Source: Acidocella aminolytica 101 = DSM 11237
Lineage (GTDB): Bacteria; Pseudomonadota; Alphaproteobacteria; Acetobacterales; Acetobacteraceae
DNA: 64,000 nucleotides
Direction of reading: 5' to 3'
Assembly (NCBI RefSeq): GCF_900129125.1
Contig: NZ_FQVJ01000021.1
Coordinates: 1 to 64,000, forward strand
Shown here: one piece after another, positions 29,924-38,172 of the stretch
Layout: every line of letters starts with the position of its first letter
How positions within the stretch are numbered: position 1 is the first letter of the stretch
The notes under the pieces: generated by a model
Seen by the model: only the letters and a program-made list of their open reading frames with translations
Told to the model about the DNA's origin: nothing
The model's database searches: none
Program-made: the position numbers and the translations under genes

Positions 29924-30499
29924 TTATGAGGCTGGTAGATGTTCCAGCGCAAGGTTGAGTTTCAGCACATTCACATGGGCCGTGCCGATAATGCCGAGGA
30001 AAGGATGGTGTGCCATATTCTCTACCAGAGCGATTACTGTGACGGCCGATAAATGCCGTGCGTTAGCTACGGCGGGCGCTTGGCGTAGCGCGTTCTCCAG
30101 CGAGATATCCGGGTCCAACCCCGAACCTGAAGCGGTGACAGCATCAGCGGGAACAGGGCCAGGACCATAAGCCTTCAAATAAGCGGCAACCCGTTGCTTC
30201 ACATTGGCGAGCAATGTCTTGTTGGTGGGTCCAAGGTTCGAAGCACCGGAAGTATCCTGCGTGTAAGGGCGGGGGCTAAGCGCCGAAGGACGCGGAATGA
30301 AATATTGCGGACCTTCGAAATTCTGGCCGATGAGCGCGGAACCGATTGTCTGACCATTCTGCCTTATGAGCGAACCATTGGCCTGCCAGGGCAGCACGGC
30401 CTGCATAGCACCGGTAAAAATGCCGGGCAGAATAAAACCTATAAGGAGGGTGAAAAGCACGACCAGGGAAAAGGCCGGGCGGAGTTCGCGGAGGATCAT
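29924..30499 (-). CDS. kdpC: Potassium-transporting ATPase subunit C
   Basis: A 191-residue KdpC with one N-terminal transmembrane helix (about residues 10-34) and the periplasmic features GSALIGQNFEGPQYFIPRPSA, ASGSGLDPDISLENA and NVLKLNLAL, which are diagnostic. KdpC stabilises and assists KdpA/KdpB in the KdpFABC potassium pump. It lies 12 bp after kdpB and just before kdpD. Confidence 0.95.
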   Translation of the reverse strand: MILRELRPAFSLVVLFTLLIGFILPGIFTGAMQAVLPWQANGSLIRQNGQTIGSALIGQNFEGPQYFIPRPSALSPRPYTQDTSGASNLGPTNKTLLANVKQRVAAYLKAYGPGPVPADAVTASGSGLDPDISLENALRQAPAVANARHLSAVTVIALVENMAHHPFLGIIGTAHVNVLKLNLALEHLPAS

Positions 30500-30511
30500 T
30501 TTCTGCGTCCG

Positions 30512-32545
30512 TTACGAGAAGATGTGGAATAGGCCGAGGATCATGTCGATGAGCTTAATCCCGACGAAAGGCGCTATGATGCCACCCAGCCCGTAAATAA
30601 GCAGGTTGCGCTTGAGCAAAGCGGCAGCGCCGATGGCGCGGAATTTTACGCCGCGCAGCGCCAGCGGTACCAGCACCACGATGATGAGCGCGTTGAAAAT
30701 AACAGCCGAGAGAATGGCGCTCTCGGGCGTATTGAGGCGCATGATGTTGAGAGCGCCGAGCTGCGGGTAGGTAGTTATGAAGATGGCGGGAAGAATAGCG
30801 AAATATTTGGAAATATCGTTGGCGATGGAGAAAGTGGTGAGCGCGCCGCGGGTGATGAGCAACTGTTTGCCGATTTCCACGATCTCGATCAGCTTCGTTG
30901 GGTCGCTGTCGAGATCGACCATGTTGCCCGCCTCGCGCGCAGCCTGGGTGCCGGTTTGCATCGCCACGCCCACATCGGCCTGGGCCAGTGCGGGTGCGTC
31001 GTTCGTACCATCGCCGCACATGGCCACAAGGCGGCCTTCGCTTTGCACCTTCCTGATATAATCAAGCTTGTTCTGCGGATTGGCCTCGGCGATATAGTCA
31101 TCCACTCCGGCTTCCGCCGCGATCGTGGCGGCGGTGATGCGGTTATCGCCCGTCACCATGATGGTGCGTATGCCCATGGCGCGCAGCGCCGCAAAGCGCT
31201 CTTTTATGCCGGGCTTGACGATGTCTTTCAACTCGATTGCGCCAAGCAGCTTACCATCCGCAGTGACGGCAAGCGGCGTGGAACCAGCCCGGGCAATGCG
31301 GGCAATACTTTCGGTAAAGGCGGGGTCCGGCGCAACGCCAAGCGCGGCGAGGACAGAGTCCACCGCGCCCTTGCGGTAGGATTTACCGCCCGTATCAATG
31401 CCCGACATACGGGTATTGGCCGAGAAGGGAATGATGGCGGCATCATCCGGCGTGGCCAGACTGATGTCGTAACGGTCTCTTGCGAAGGACAGGATGGAGC
31501 GGCCCTCCGGCGTGTCATCGCCCAAGCTGGCCATGACGCAAGCCTCCGCCAAAGCACGCTCATTCACGCCCAGCACGGGGTAGAAACCCGCGGCCATGCG
31601 GTTGCCGAAGGTGATGGTGCCGGTTTTATCCAGTAGCAGTGCATCCACATCGCCTGCAGCCTCTACCGCGCGGCCTGATGTGGCAACAACGTTGAAGCGC
31701 ACCAGGCGGTCCATGCCTGCAATGCCGATGGCCGAGAGCAGCCCGCCAATGGTGGTGGGGATGAGGCAGACCAGCAAGGCAGCCAGCACCGGAATGGAGA
31801 AGCGCGTGCCGGAATATTGGCCGAACCCGACCAGCGTGACCACGGCGATGAGAAACACGATGGTAAGACCAGCAAGCAATATGTTCAACGCGATCTCATT
31901 CGGCGTTTTGCGGCGCTCGGCACCTTCCACGAGCGCGATCATGCGGTCGAGAAAAGTAGCCCCGGCATCGGCGGTGATGCGTACCACCAGCCAGTCGGAC
32001 ACAAGATGCGTGCCGCCGGTAACAGCGGAGCGGTCGCCCCCGGCCTCGCGCACCACGGGAGCGGATTCGCCCGTTACCGCGCTTTCATTCACGCTGGCCA
32101 CACCGTCTATCACCTCACCATCCGAGGGGATGAGATCGCCCGCCTCCACCAGCACCATATCGCCACACCTCAGATCCGGCGCCGGGGCGAGTTTGAAAAT
32201 CGCGCGGTCACGCGGGTCCACTAGCAGTTTAGCCATCGTGTCAGAGCGGGCGCGGCGAAGGCTCTCGGCGCGGGCGCGGCCACGGCCTTCCGCCACGGCC
32301 TCGGCAAAGGTGGCGAAGATGACTGTAAGCCACAGCCAGACGGCGATGGTGATGGAGAAACCTGCCGGTCGGTGAGCAAGCAGCGCCTCGATACCCGTGA
32401 CGGTGACCAGTGCCGCGACGATTTCCGTTACAAAAATGACCGGATTACGCGCCAACGTTACCGGATTCAGTTTTGCGAGTGCCTCCAACGCGGCGCGGCG
32501 GATAATGCCGGCGTCGAACATGGAGATGGTTTCAGCTTTTGACAT
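30512..32545 (-). CDS. kdpB: Potassium-transporting P-type ATPase, catalytic subunit B
   Basis: A 677-residue P-type ATPase. The phosphorylation motif is [14 protein letters not shown] (Asp near residue 305), the actuator-domain motif reads [11 protein letters not shown] and the hinge motif [18 protein letters not shown]. The start at 32545 is chosen because the beginning [13 protein letters not shown] aligns with other KdpB proteins; the frame is open upstream but there overlaps kdpA. It begins one base beyond the kdpA stop codon. KdpB hydrolyses ATP to drive potassium through KdpA. Confidence 0.96.
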   Translation of the reverse strand: MSKAETISMFDAGIIRRAALEALAKLNPVTLARNPVIFVTEIVAALVTVTGIEALLAHRPAGFSITIAVWLWLTVIFATFAEAVAEGRGRARAESLRRARSDTMAKLLVDPRDRAIFKLAPAPDLRCGDMVLVEAGDLIPSDGEVIDGVASVNESAVTGESAPVVREAGGDRSAVTGGTHLVSDWLVVRITADAGATFLDRMIALVEGAERRKTPNEIALNILLAGLTIVFLIAVVTLVGFGQYSGTRFSIPVLAALLVCLIPTTIGGLLSAIGIAGMDRLVRFNVVATSGRAVEAAGDVDALLLDKTGTITFGNRMAAGFYPVLGVNERALAEACVMASLGDDTPEGRSILSFARDRYDISLATPDDAAIIPFSANTRMSGIDTGGKSYRKGAVDSVLAALGVAPDPAFTESIARIARAGSTPLAVTADGKLLGAIELKDIVKPGIKERFAALRAMGIRTIMVTGDNRITAATIAAEAGVDDYIAEANPQNKLDYIRKVQSEGRLVAMCGDGTNDAPALAQADVGVAMQTGTQAAREAGNMVDLDSDPTKLIEIVEIGKQLLITRGALTTFSIANDISKYFAILPAIFITTYPQLGALNIMRLNTPESAILSAVIFNALIIVVLVPLALRGVKFRAIGAAALLKRNLLIYGLGGIIAPFVGIKLIDMILGLFHIFS

Positions 32546-32546
32546 T

Positions 32547-34241
32547 TCAGAAGCTCTTTCCAGCGTAAAGGAGAAAATGCTCGGCGATCGGCCCGAGCGT
32601 GTCAGCCGGCATGAATTGCAGCCCGCCCAGAATGATGATGACGCCGATGAGCAAGAAGGTAAAAAGCGGGCCGGTGGTAGGGAAGGTTCCTGCGCTTTCC
32701 GCCAGCTTTGGCTTGGCGGCAAGAGACCCGGCAATGGCGAGAACAGGCACCATGAAGGCGAAACGGCCGAACAGCATAGCGGCGCCCAGCCCGTAATCCA
32801 GCAGCGGCGTATCTGCCGAGAGCCCCGCAAAGGCGGAGCCGTTATTCTCGGTGGCCGATGTCCAGCCATAGAGCATTTCCGAGAGACCATGGGGGCCACC
32901 ATTGGCGAGCGAAGCAACACCTGAAGGCGTGACTAACGAGAAGCCGGCACCAGCCAGGATAAAAAAGGTTAGAATAAGCACGCCCAGCATGGCGAGCTTG
33001 ATCTCCTTGGCCTGCACCTTCTTGCCCAAATATTCCGGTGTGCGCCCCACCATGAGGCCCGCGACAAACACGGAGAGCAAGGCAAAGACGATGACAGTGT
33101 AGAAGCCCGAGCCCACTCCGCCGGGTGTAACCTCGCCAAGCTGCATCAGGAATAGCGGCACTTCCCCGCCTAGGGGCGTATAACTGTCGGTAAAGCTGTC
33201 CACCGCGCCGGTGGAGGTGCCGGTGGCGGAAACATTGAATGTGGTGCTTGCGGCAATGCCGAAGCGCATCTCCTTGCCTTCCCAATTGCCGTTGGCCTGC
33301 ACACCCGCGGCAATCTGCTGCGGGTTGCCCGCGGCCTCCGCCGCGTAAGCGCCCACGCAGCCAAGCGCGAGGATGATGGCCATGGCAGCCATCAACGTGC
33401 GCCCCTGCAGCTTGTCCTTCACCATATGGCCGAAGGCGATGGGCAGCGCGAACCCGATGACGAGTAGCAGCCAGTTTTCGAGTAAATTCGTCCAAGCACT
33501 GGGGTTCTCGAACGGATGCGCGGAATTGGCGTTGAAGAACCCCCCACCATTTGTACCCAACTCTTTTATGGCCTCTTGGAACGCAACAGGCCCAATGGCC
33601 AACGGCTGCGCGCCCGATTGCAGCGTGTGCAGTTGCACGGCCTGCGCGAATGTTTGCGGCGCACCCGCCAGAACCAGCAGCGTGGCGGCAATCAGCGCGC
33701 CGGGTATAAGCAGATACAGCGTGATGCGCGTGAGGTCGGTGTAGAAATTGCCAAGCGTCTTCAACCCGCCGCCGGTAAAGGCGCGCATAACGGCCGCAGC
33801 GGCAGCAATACCTGCAGCGGCGGAGAGGAACATATGCACACAGAGCCCCAGCATCTGCGCGCCATTGGAAATCTGCTGCTCCGGCACATAAGCCTGCCAG
33901 TTGGTGTTGGTTGAGAAGCTGGCCGCCGTGTTGAAGGCCAAGCGTGGCGACATGCCCGCGATATGCAGCGGGTTGAAGGGCAGATAATATTGCAGCCGCA
34001 AAATGGCGTAGAGCAACCCGAAATGGATGACGCTGAGCAGCAGCAAGGCGATGGCATAGGATTGCCAGCCCATCTGGCGCGCCTCGTTAATGCCGGCTAG
34101 GCGATAGAAACCCATTTCCAGGGGGCGCAGCCAGGCTACACGGCCTTCGAAAATGGCAGCCATATAGCTACCAAGCGGAAAGGCTGCACCCAGCACCAGC
34201 GCGAACAGCAGGGCGATATAGAGGAGACCATCTATTGTCAT
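32547..34241 (-). CDS. kdpA: Potassium-transporting ATPase, potassium-binding subunit A
   Basis: A 564-residue polytopic membrane protein of the superfamily of K+ transporters. Selectivity-filter-like segments are recognisable, including [34 protein letters not shown], and SGVGSGF-like and [10 protein letters not shown] loops, each with the conserved glycines. It binds potassium and forms the conduit. The start lies four bases after the kdpF stop codon. Confidence 0.96.
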   Translation of the reverse strand: MTIDGLLYIALLFALVLGAAFPLGSYMAAIFEGRVAWLRPLEMGFYRLAGINEARQMGWQSYAIALLLLSVIHFGLLYAILRLQYYLPFNPLHIAGMSPRLAFNTAASFSTNTNWQAYVPEQQISNGAQMLGLCVHMFLSAAAGIAAAAAVMRAFTGGGLKTLGNFYTDLTRITLYLLIPGALIAATLLVLAGAPQTFAQAVQLHTLQSGAQPLAIGPVAFQEAIKELGTNGGGFFNANSAHPFENPSAWTNLLENWLLLVIGFALPIAFGHMVKDKLQGRTLMAAMAIILALGCVGAYAAEAAGNPQQIAAGVQANGNWEGKEMRFGIAASTTFNVSATGTSTGAVDSFTDSYTPLGGEVPLFLMQLGEVTPGGVGSGFYTVIVFALLSVFVAGLMVGRTPEYLGKKVQAKEIKLAMLGVLILTFFILAGAGFSLVTPSGVASLANGGPHGLSEMLYGWTSATENNGSAFAGLSADTPLLDYGLGAAMLFGRFAFMVPVLAIAGSLAAKPKLAESAGTFPTTGPLFTFLLIGVIIILGGLQFMPADTLGPIAEHFLLYAGKSF

Positions 34242-34245
34242 GGGA

Positions 34246-34332
34246 TTAGAAATCCTCAGGCCGTAACAAGGCCCAGACGAGGTAAACGAGAAGCAGAGCG
34301 GAAATGACGCCCCCGGCGATGAGATTGGGCAT
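34246..34332 (-). CDS. kdpF: Potassium-transporting ATPase subunit F
   Basis: A 28-residue single-helix membrane peptide beginning MPNLIAGGVIS and ending in LLRPEDF. The LLRPE(D/R)F ending and the position directly ahead of kdpA identify it as KdpF, the lipid-like stabilising peptide of the KdpFABC complex. Its start codon overlaps the stop codon of the small ORF upstream (TGATG), so translation is coupled. Confidence 0.9.
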   Translation of the reverse strand: MPNLIAGGVISALLLVYLVWALLRPEDF

Positions 34333-34415
34333 CACACACGCTCACAAGCCGGAACGTAGAGAAGTAACAGAGCGAAAATGATCACTCCTGCGAATACGGA
34401 AATAAAATCACCCAT
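34332..34415 (-). CDS. Small single-helix membrane peptide upstream of kdpF
   Basis: A 27-residue ORF beginning MGDFISVFAGV with a hydrophobic helix of about 16 residues and a short tail ending ACERV. An AAGGAG ribosome binding site lies at 34421-34426, in the loop and adjoining stem base of the 34416-34437 hairpin. The ORF ends in a TGATG overlap with kdpF, so it is almost certainly translated with the kdp message. Similar short ORFs with a YV-x-x-CER ending are, to my knowledge, often found before kdpF in proteobacteria, usually without annotation. A role in assembly or regulation of the pump is speculation. Confidence 0.65.
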   Translation of the reverse strand: MGDFISVFAGVIIFALLLLYVPACERV

Positions 34416-34437
34416 GACAGGCTCCTTTCAGCCTGTC
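34416..34437 (-). promoter_or_regulatory. Perfect hairpin enclosing the ribosome binding site of the kdp leader ORF
   Basis: GACAGGCT and AGCCTGTC form an uninterrupted 8-bp stem around a six-base loop (34424-34429). On the minus strand the loop and the base beside it supply AAGGAG, the ribosome binding site of the 27-codon ORF, and the ATG follows the stem directly. The stop codon of the next ORF upstream (34436-34438) lies in the stem. This geometry could gate translation of the kdp leader by making it depend on ribosomes arriving from the upstream ORF. Confidence 0.6.
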
Positions 34438-34540
34438 AGCCTGCGTGGGAAGGGATAAAAATTATATATGTAAAGCTGACCAGCAGCATAAAGACGGCAT
34501 AAAATTGGAGCAGCCGTTCCGGGAATATCAACGTAGTCAT
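34436..34540 (-). CDS. Possible 34-residue membrane peptide at the head of the kdp operon
   Basis: A 34-residue frame beginning MTTLIFPERLLQFY with one hydrophobic helix (about residues 14-29) ending in IPSHAG. It has no clear ribosome binding site, so start and reality are uncertain, but it is in line with the kdp genes, is composed like a membrane peptide, and its stop codon lies within the hairpin that covers the next ribosome binding site. It could act as a coupling leader ORF for the kdp message. Confidence 0.4.
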   Translation of the reverse strand: MTTLIFPERLLQFYAVFMLLVSFTYIIFIPSHAG

Positions 34541-34597
34541 AGCGGTCAAAGAGGCTATTCAATCCACCTTATGACCGGAAAACATTTATCCGTTACA

Positions 34598-34729
34598 TTC
34601 ATGCCGCTTCATTGACGGATACATAACGAGATTCACGACGGACTAATGACGAAATCATAGCGAACAATAGACGGTAATATGTCTGATCATTGTCGAAATA
34701 TCGTCGCATTTCATGCCAGAACATTGACG
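34598..34729. repeat. Two-copy split repeat upstream of the plasmid-type gene block
   Basis: TTCATGCC-N4-CATTGACG occurs at 34598-34617 and at 34710-34729. The outer eight bases on each side are identical and the central four differ (GCTT and AGAA). Several GACGG pentamers lie between the copies (34614, 34637, 34670). The repeats sit in the roughly 300-bp gap between the kdp operon and the HTH/ATPase block, so they are candidate binding sites for either. Confidence 0.5.
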
Positions 34730-34843
34730 TTCAATTGGCAGGATCGCTAGAATCGCTGCGTCATGCTCCCGGAAATCGGCCTTGACGCCCTTGCTCAAGC
34801 CGCCTCTACAGGGCGCTGAACCCGCGCGCCGCTCGTGATCTGG

Positions 34844-35242
34844 ATGTGCGAGCGCCACGACGAGTTCGCCGCCCTCCTCGACCGGCAGGGCGTCAATTGG
34901 AACCGGATCGCCGCTTTTTTCTCAGAAAACGGTTATGCCGGTGCCGGCGGGCAACCTCTGACCCCAAGAACCGTGCGGTCCTATTGGGGGCGGGCGCGGA
35001 AACTCATCGCCCAGCGACGAGCCAGGGAACACGATCAACCAGCCACCACAGACGAATGTCAGGCCCTCGGCGGCCCCGCCGCGCCAACAGAGCCGGCGGC
35101 ACCGGCAGCATCTAAATTTCAACCATCATGGATGAGAAATGAGGACCGGGGTGTTTCCGCAGCAGAACGCCAGCCCCTCGGCGATCCAACTGCTCCCGCC
35201 AATCCTGACGATCCGAAATGGAGTGGCGATAAATCCCGATAG
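34844..35242 (+). CDS. Small HTH-like DNA-binding protein of a plasmid-type module
   Basis: A protein of about 132 residues from the ATG at 34844 (a GTG at 34835 would add three residues). The N-terminal 60 residues look like a helix-turn-helix or ribbon-helix domain: IAAFFSENGYAG followed by LTPRTVRSYWGRARKLIAQ. The rest is Pro/Ala/Asp-rich and probably flexible. It is the first gene of a tight four-gene run followed after nine bases by a ParA-like ATPase. The layout is reminiscent of plasmid stability or mobilisation operons such as stbABC, where a small DNA-binding protein comes first; this is analogy, not demonstrated homology. Confidence 0.6.
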   Translation: MCERHDEFAALLDRQGVNWNRIAAFFSENGYAGAGGQPLTPRTVRSYWGRARKLIAQRRAREHDQPATTDECQALGGPAAPTEPAAPAASKFQPSWMRNEDRGVSAAERQPLGDPTAPANPDDPKWSGDKSR

Positions 35243-35251
35243 GAGAATTTG

Positions 35252-36142
35252 ATGACTGAGGCCCCCTCATCAGAAAAGAAGCCCATCGGCACGCAAAAAC
35301 CCGCACCCCCCGTATTCCGCGCCGGTAGCTCGACCGCCAGGCTCAAGCCGGCGGAAATCAAGCCACTGCTGACCAGCGAGCAAACCCGCTCCGAACCCGT
35401 GGCTCAGGGCCTCGATCTCGCCGATCGACCCAAGATCATCCTGACGGCCGGCCGGGGCAAAACCGGCAAAACCACCTTCCTGCGCTGGATCGTCGAGATG
35501 GCAACTATGGAAAATAAAGCCCCACTTTTGGCCGATATCGATCCAACCAATGCAACCTTCTCGACTTTTTTCGAGGATGTTTCCAGACCAGATACATTCA
35601 ACCAGACCGCTGTCCGCGACTGGCTGCAAGACTTCATGGAATATGCCATCAAGGAAAAGCAAACCGCCGTCATCGATCTGGGGGGTGGAGATACGATCCT
35701 GCGCACCATAGCCGCAGAAATGCCCGGCTTCGATGCAATGATTGAGGAGGCGGGCCTGGCCATGGTGATGTTCTACCTCGCCGGCCCGCATCCCGAGGAT
35801 TTAACCCCGGCCGCCACGCTCGGCGCATTGGGCTTCAAGCCTCGCGCTCGCGCGTTCGTGCTCAATGAAGGCGTGACACCGCCGGGGCAATCGCGCGATC
35901 AGGTATTCAGCCGCGTGATCTCCTCCAACGTCTATCGCGATGAAACAGCGGACGGTGCCCTCACCCTCTGGATGCCGCGCCTGCACGCGGCCGAGGCGGT
36001 CGAGGCTCGCACCGCGAGTTTCGTCGCCGCACGGGACGGTCAGACCGAACCGCCGCTCGGGGTGTTCAACCGCTCGCGGGTAGGCCACTGGCTCAAGGCG
36101 ATGGATGCACAATTCGCCGGCGTGAAATCGTGGATGCCATGA
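35252..36142 (+). CDS. ParA/StbB-like P-loop ATPase
   Basis: A 296-residue protein from the ATG at 35252, which has AGGAG seven bases upstream. The Walker A motif TAGRGKTGKTTFLRW sits around residues 63-77, a deviant ParA-type P-loop, with ADIDPTNATFSTFF as the switch region after it and AVIDLGGGDTILR as a Walker-B-like strand. Such ATPases serve plasmid partitioning, stability or mobilisation. It is flanked by the small HTH protein and by a coiled-coil membrane protein whose start overlaps its stop (ATGA). The exact subfamily cannot be settled by eye. Confidence 0.7.
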   Translation: MTEAPSSEKKPIGTQKPAPPVFRAGSSTARLKPAEIKPLLTSEQTRSEPVAQGLDLADRPKIILTAGRGKTGKTTFLRWIVEMATMENKAPLLADIDPTNATFSTFFEDVSRPDTFNQTAVRDWLQDFMEYAIKEKQTAVIDLGGGDTILRTIAAEMPGFDAMIEEAGLAMVMFYLAGPHPEDLTPAATLGALGFKPRARAFVLNEGVTPPGQSRDQVFSRVISSNVYRDETADGALTLWMPRLHAAEAVEARTASFVAARDGQTEPPLGVFNRSRVGHWLKAMDAQFAGVKSWMP

Positions 36143-36843
36143 GCGAGGCCCTCGATCAGAGCGAGACAGAGGCCGCGATCCGCGCCGCTCAAGCGGAGCT
36201 GGACCGGGCCGAACAGCTTGCCCGGCTCGACAATGACCCCACCACTCAAACGCTCCTCGCGCTCCGGGTGTTCCTGGGCTCGACCGCCGCCATTACCGCC
36301 GATCAGCGCCGCGCTATGGCTGAGCACAGCTTGCATGTCGATCGGGATTTCAGCGCCGTGCGCCAGGCGCGGGACGGCTTGGCGCAAACCATCGATCAAG
36401 CCTTCAAGGCCGCGAAAGCCCAGGCAGAGGCGGCGCATGCGGATTTGTCGCGCCAGTTCGTAGCCTCCTTTGCTCAAGCGGCTGAACAGCGCCTCAAGGG
36501 CATGTCGCGGTGGGTATGGTGGCGAACGCTCGCCTCGTGCGCGGCGCTGGCAATCGTGATCCTCGCCCTTGGGTTCGGCCTAGGCTACTGGCGCGGCAAC
36601 GCGGCCGGGTACAGCCAGGCCGCCGGGACGATTCACGCTACCGGGGCCGTTGGGCAATCCGTCCTCGCCTCGCAAGGCCCGGCTGGCTTGGCGCAATGGC
36701 ACCAGCTCATGCGCGATAACGCCATCATCGACACGATGAAATCCGATTGCACCGGCAAGAACGTGGCGCATCAGGACGGCCGCACGGCTTGCCATCTCTG
36801 GCTATGGACCACGCCAAATGTCGCCTCGGCCGCGCACGGGTAG
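36139..36843 (+). CDS. Coiled-coil protein with one membrane helix (plasmid-type module)
   Basis: A 234-residue protein from the ATG at 36139, which overlaps the ATPase stop by four bases. Residues 1 to about 120 are charged and heptad-like (AAIRAAQAELDRAEQLARLDND; FKAAKAQAEAAHADLS). A single membrane helix follows at about 133-158 (TLASCAALAIVILALGFGLG), then about 75 residues, probably outside, with two cysteines (SDCTGKN and TACHLW). No enzymatic motif is seen. Its place in the operon suggests it is a membrane partner of the ATPase. Confidence 0.65.
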   Translation: MSEALDQSETEAAIRAAQAELDRAEQLARLDNDPTTQTLLALRVFLGSTAAITADQRRAMAEHSLHVDRDFSAVRQARDGLAQTIDQAFKAAKAQAEAAHADLSRQFVASFAQAAEQRLKGMSRWVWWRTLASCAALAIVILALGFGLGYWRGNAAGYSQAAGTIHATGAVGQSVLASQGPAGLAQWHQLMRDNAIIDTMKSDCTGKNVAHQDGRTACHLWLWTTPNVASAAHG

Positions 36844-36847
36844 CGGG

Positions 36848-37252
36848 ATGGAGGAGGATTTTACCCCTCCCCCGGATGCGCCGGGCCGCTCGGCTGGCTT
36901 CGCCTCCCAGCTCGGCCGCGCTTTGCTCGGCCTGCTCCGGGGCGCCTTGCGCTTTCTGGTGGTAGTTGTGCTCGACGTGCTCATTCTCGCGGTGCGGTTC
37001 GTGCTCTGGTTCCGCCGCCTCCTGTTCTGGCTGGGCTTCTTCTCCGCTCTATCCTGCATTTTGAATTATGAGGTCCACAAGCTCCGCTTGGCCGCCTTCG
37101 CACTCGGCGCTGGCATCCTCATGATGGCGCTCTCACGCGCCAGCCTGCTCCTCAATGACCGGCTGCGTTGCTGGCAACTGCAACTCCATGCATGGGCGCA
37201 GGGCTGGCCGGTGAAGCGGTATGCGTTCACCGTTTTGCCCCCTCGGCGTTGA
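36848..37252 (+). CDS. Small multi-helix membrane protein (plasmid-type module)
   Basis: A protein of about 134 residues from the ATG at 36848 (an upstream in-frame ATG at 36818 is less likely because it overlaps the preceding gene). It has a Pro-rich N terminus (EDFTPPPDAPGRS), two or three hydrophobic helices around residues 35-60, 62-75 and 88-105, and a basic C terminus. It begins four bases after the previous stop. No family is recognised. The four-gene run ends here. Confidence 0.6.
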   Translation: MEEDFTPPPDAPGRSAGFASQLGRALLGLLRGALRFLVVVVLDVLILAVRFVLWFRRLLFWLGFFSALSCILNYEVHKLRLAAFALGAGILMMALSRASLLLNDRLRCWQLQLHAWAQGWPVKRYAFTVLPPRR

Positions 37253-37293
37253 TGGAGCTGGCCGCTTAATGCCTAACCAGAAGCCGGATGAGT

Positions 37294-37315
37294 ACATGTA
37301 AACATGTTTTCATGT
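37294..37315. repeat. Cluster of ACATG/CATGT half-sites
   Basis: Within 22 bp there are three half-sites: ACATGT at 37294-37299, ACATGT at 37302-37307 and CATGT at 37311-37315, separated by AA and TTT. Adjacent pairs are mirror-symmetric, as expected of a dimeric DNA-binding protein. It follows the plasmid-type block directly and could be an operator or partition-like site. Confidence 0.4.
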
Positions 37316-37324
37316 TGGTAATGC

Positions 37325-37423
37325 CTAAATCGATACAATCCAGTCCACCAGTTCCGAAAGTGGCGCATTGAGTCTGCACGCGCGCGCAAACTGGCGCATC
37401 GCGATAAAGTCGGGAGCCGGCAT
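37325..37423 (-). CDS. Possible 32-residue ORF or gene remnant
   Basis: A short frame beginning MPAPDFIAMRQFARACRL and ending DWIVSI. Composition is protein-like (amphipathic helices) and GGGGAAG stands just before the ATG, though too close to be ideal. It may be a real peptide or the surviving part of an HTH-type gene. No function can be given. Confidence 0.25.
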   Translation of the reverse strand: MPAPDFIAMRQFARACRLNAPLSELVDWIVSI

Positions 37424-37525
37424 CTTCCCCGTTAGATCTCAGTTGAAATTCACATGTCGATCAAAGGCGGTTGATGAGGTCACTAAATTTAGCAGACATG
37501 AGAAATATTCATCATTTGGTGGATT

Positions 37526-38167
37526 TCAATCTTGCTTTGATCCCGGCGGACGTGATGAAGCCACAGGTAGCTTCCAGCCCCGATAGAGTGCCATCAGACG
37601 TAGGAACACGCATAATGAAATCCCCACTAAGGCACAAAGTATAGGTTGCAACCCAACCGAACTCCCGACAACCACGACCAACGCGCCTGCGAGTGCAGCC
37701 ACAGCATAAACATCTGCGCGCAACACTGTAGGAACTTGTGCGGTTAACATATCGCGTACCATGCCGCCGCCAATCCCACTGATCATCCCGAGAACGGCCG
37801 CCATTGGCCAGTTAATGCCATAATCCAAAGCCTTTTGTGTTCCAGCTACAGCAAAGACACCAAGCCCGGCTGCATCAAAGAACTGCACGGGGTGCTGAAG
37901 ACGATAAAATGATTTAGAGAAGCGGAAAACCAGCAATCCGGCGACGACAGCGAGTGCCAAATTATGCCAATTCGCAATTGATTCGGGTGGAATCGCCCCG
38001 ATGAGTTCGTCGCGAGCGATTCCACCTGCAACGGCGGTCACAAAGGCCAAGACAAGAACGCCGAATAAATCCATGTCGCGTTCGACACCTAGTGCCGCAC
38101 CGCTGATCGCGAACACAAACGTGCCAATCAGATCAAGGATCTTGACCAATAAAATTGCCGAATTCAT
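37526..38167 (-). CDS. TRIC-type (UPF0126, YadS/YicG) membrane channel protein
   Basis: A 213-residue integral membrane protein with about seven helices. Two copies of the UPF0126 unit are visible: DLIGTFVFAISGAALGVERDMDLFGVLV...GGIARDEL and the second DAAGLGVFAVAGTQKALDYG...GGGMVRDML, with the paired GG(I/M)xRD motifs typical of the family. Members are trimeric intracellular cation-channel homologues. The start at 38167 lies just beyond the stop of the amidohydrolase gene; an earlier start at 38203 would overlap it. The role in this operon is unknown. Confidence 0.85.
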   Translation of the reverse strand: MNSAILLVKILDLIGTFVFAISGAALGVERDMDLFGVLVLAFVTAVAGGIARDELIGAIPPESIANWHNLALAVVAGLLVFRFSKSFYRLQHPVQFFDAAGLGVFAVAGTQKALDYGINWPMAAVLGMISGIGGGMVRDMLTAQVPTVLRADVYAVAALAGALVVVVGSSVGLQPILCALVGISLCVFLRLMALYRGWKLPVASSRPPGSKQD

Positions 38168-38172
38168 CCCGG

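Noticed and set aside
30555-31019. Alternative minus-strand frame inside kdpB
   Set aside because: Out-of-frame reading of kdpB, Arg/His-rich with no independent start signal.
37294-37315. ACATG repeats as a CRISPR or iteron array
   Set aside because: Only three 5-6 bp half-sites with 2-3 bp spacers; too short for CRISPR and too few for a replication iteron set.
37368-37586. 72-codon plus-strand frame near the TRIC gene
   Set aside because: Runs into the TRIC coding region on the opposite strand and has no coding character.
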